From an uncultured Clostridia bacterium (GTDB lineage Bacteria; Bacillota; Clostridia; Oscillospirales; Oscillospiraceae): a stretch of 32,802 bases of DNA. A program made the translations under genes and the position numbers. Positions within the stretch are counted from its first letter, which is position 1; the number at the start of each line of letters is the position of its first letter. The notes beneath the pieces are model-generated. The model was not told the origin of the DNA, did not search any database, and saw only the letters and a program-made list of their open reading frames with translations. Where the stretch lies: the NCBI GenBank assembly GCA_947058885.1, contig CAMSIF010000017.1, positions 1 through 32,802 of the forward strand. Direction: 5' to 3'. Below are positions 32,799 to 32,802 of this stretch, piece after piece.

Positions 32799-32802
32799 CC
32801 GC

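Noticed and set aside
1-32802. CRISPR array, insertion sequence, integrase or attachment site
   Set aside because: No regularly spaced repeats, transposase or recombinase frames, or flanking direct repeats were noticed.

Overview
The window looks like one end of a metagenome-assembled contig from a Gram-positive bacterium, most likely a gut-type Clostridia member (Bacillota). The evidence is strong AGGAGG-type ribosome sites before nearly every gene, sigma-A-like promoters with 17-base spacers, and a moderate GC content. I cannot name the genus. No tRNA, rRNA, CRISPR array or transposase is visible. The last 37 bases carry an Illumina adapter, so the right edge is an assembly artefact.

Layout. 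Positions 1-3600 hold general regulatory genes: a TetR-family regulator, a REC-GGDEF-PilZ cyclic-di-GMP protein, and a small membrane protein of unknown role whose promoter contains a 17-bp palindrome. From 3624 to 32009 runs one large gene island of 17 genes. An FHA-domain membrane protein (minus strand) diverges from a six-gene plus-strand operon (4920-14067): a zinc-ribbon protein, a secreted-type vWA membrane protein, a zinc-ribbon pseudo-GTPase, a protein with a possible XRE-like helix-turn-helix, a Ser/Thr kinase, and a pseudokinase-vWA-like protein. Converging on it is a ten-gene minus-strand operon (32009 down to 14096): vWA membrane protein, tubulin-like GTPase, a tubulin-like paralog without its nucleotide loops, an unknown protein, an intact zinc-ribbon TRAFAC-type GTPase, a large GAP1-like coiled-coil protein, an atypical kinase, a polytopic membrane protein, a second vWA membrane protein, and a Sel1-repeat membrane protein. 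At the far right a lone nucleotidyltransferase-fold gene has its own promoter.

How the genes may work together (inference). The island holds phospho-signalling parts (kinase, atypical kinase, pseudokinase, FHA reader), nucleotide-driven parts (tubulin-like polymer former, GTPase, GAP1-like partner) and envelope parts (three vWA proteins with intact metal sites, multi-spanning proteins). Several occur as an apparently active copy plus a degenerate copy: GTPase/pseudo-GTPase, tubulin/pseudo-tubulin, kinase/pseudokinase, vWA/degenerate vWA. This suggests a membrane-anchored signalling or cytoskeletal complex built from active-inactive pairs. Related combinations of tubulin-like, vWA, GTPase and GAP1 families have been proposed from comparative genomics to be NTP-dependent conflict systems. 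I see no nuclease, pore-former or other obvious effector here, so defence is only one possibility.
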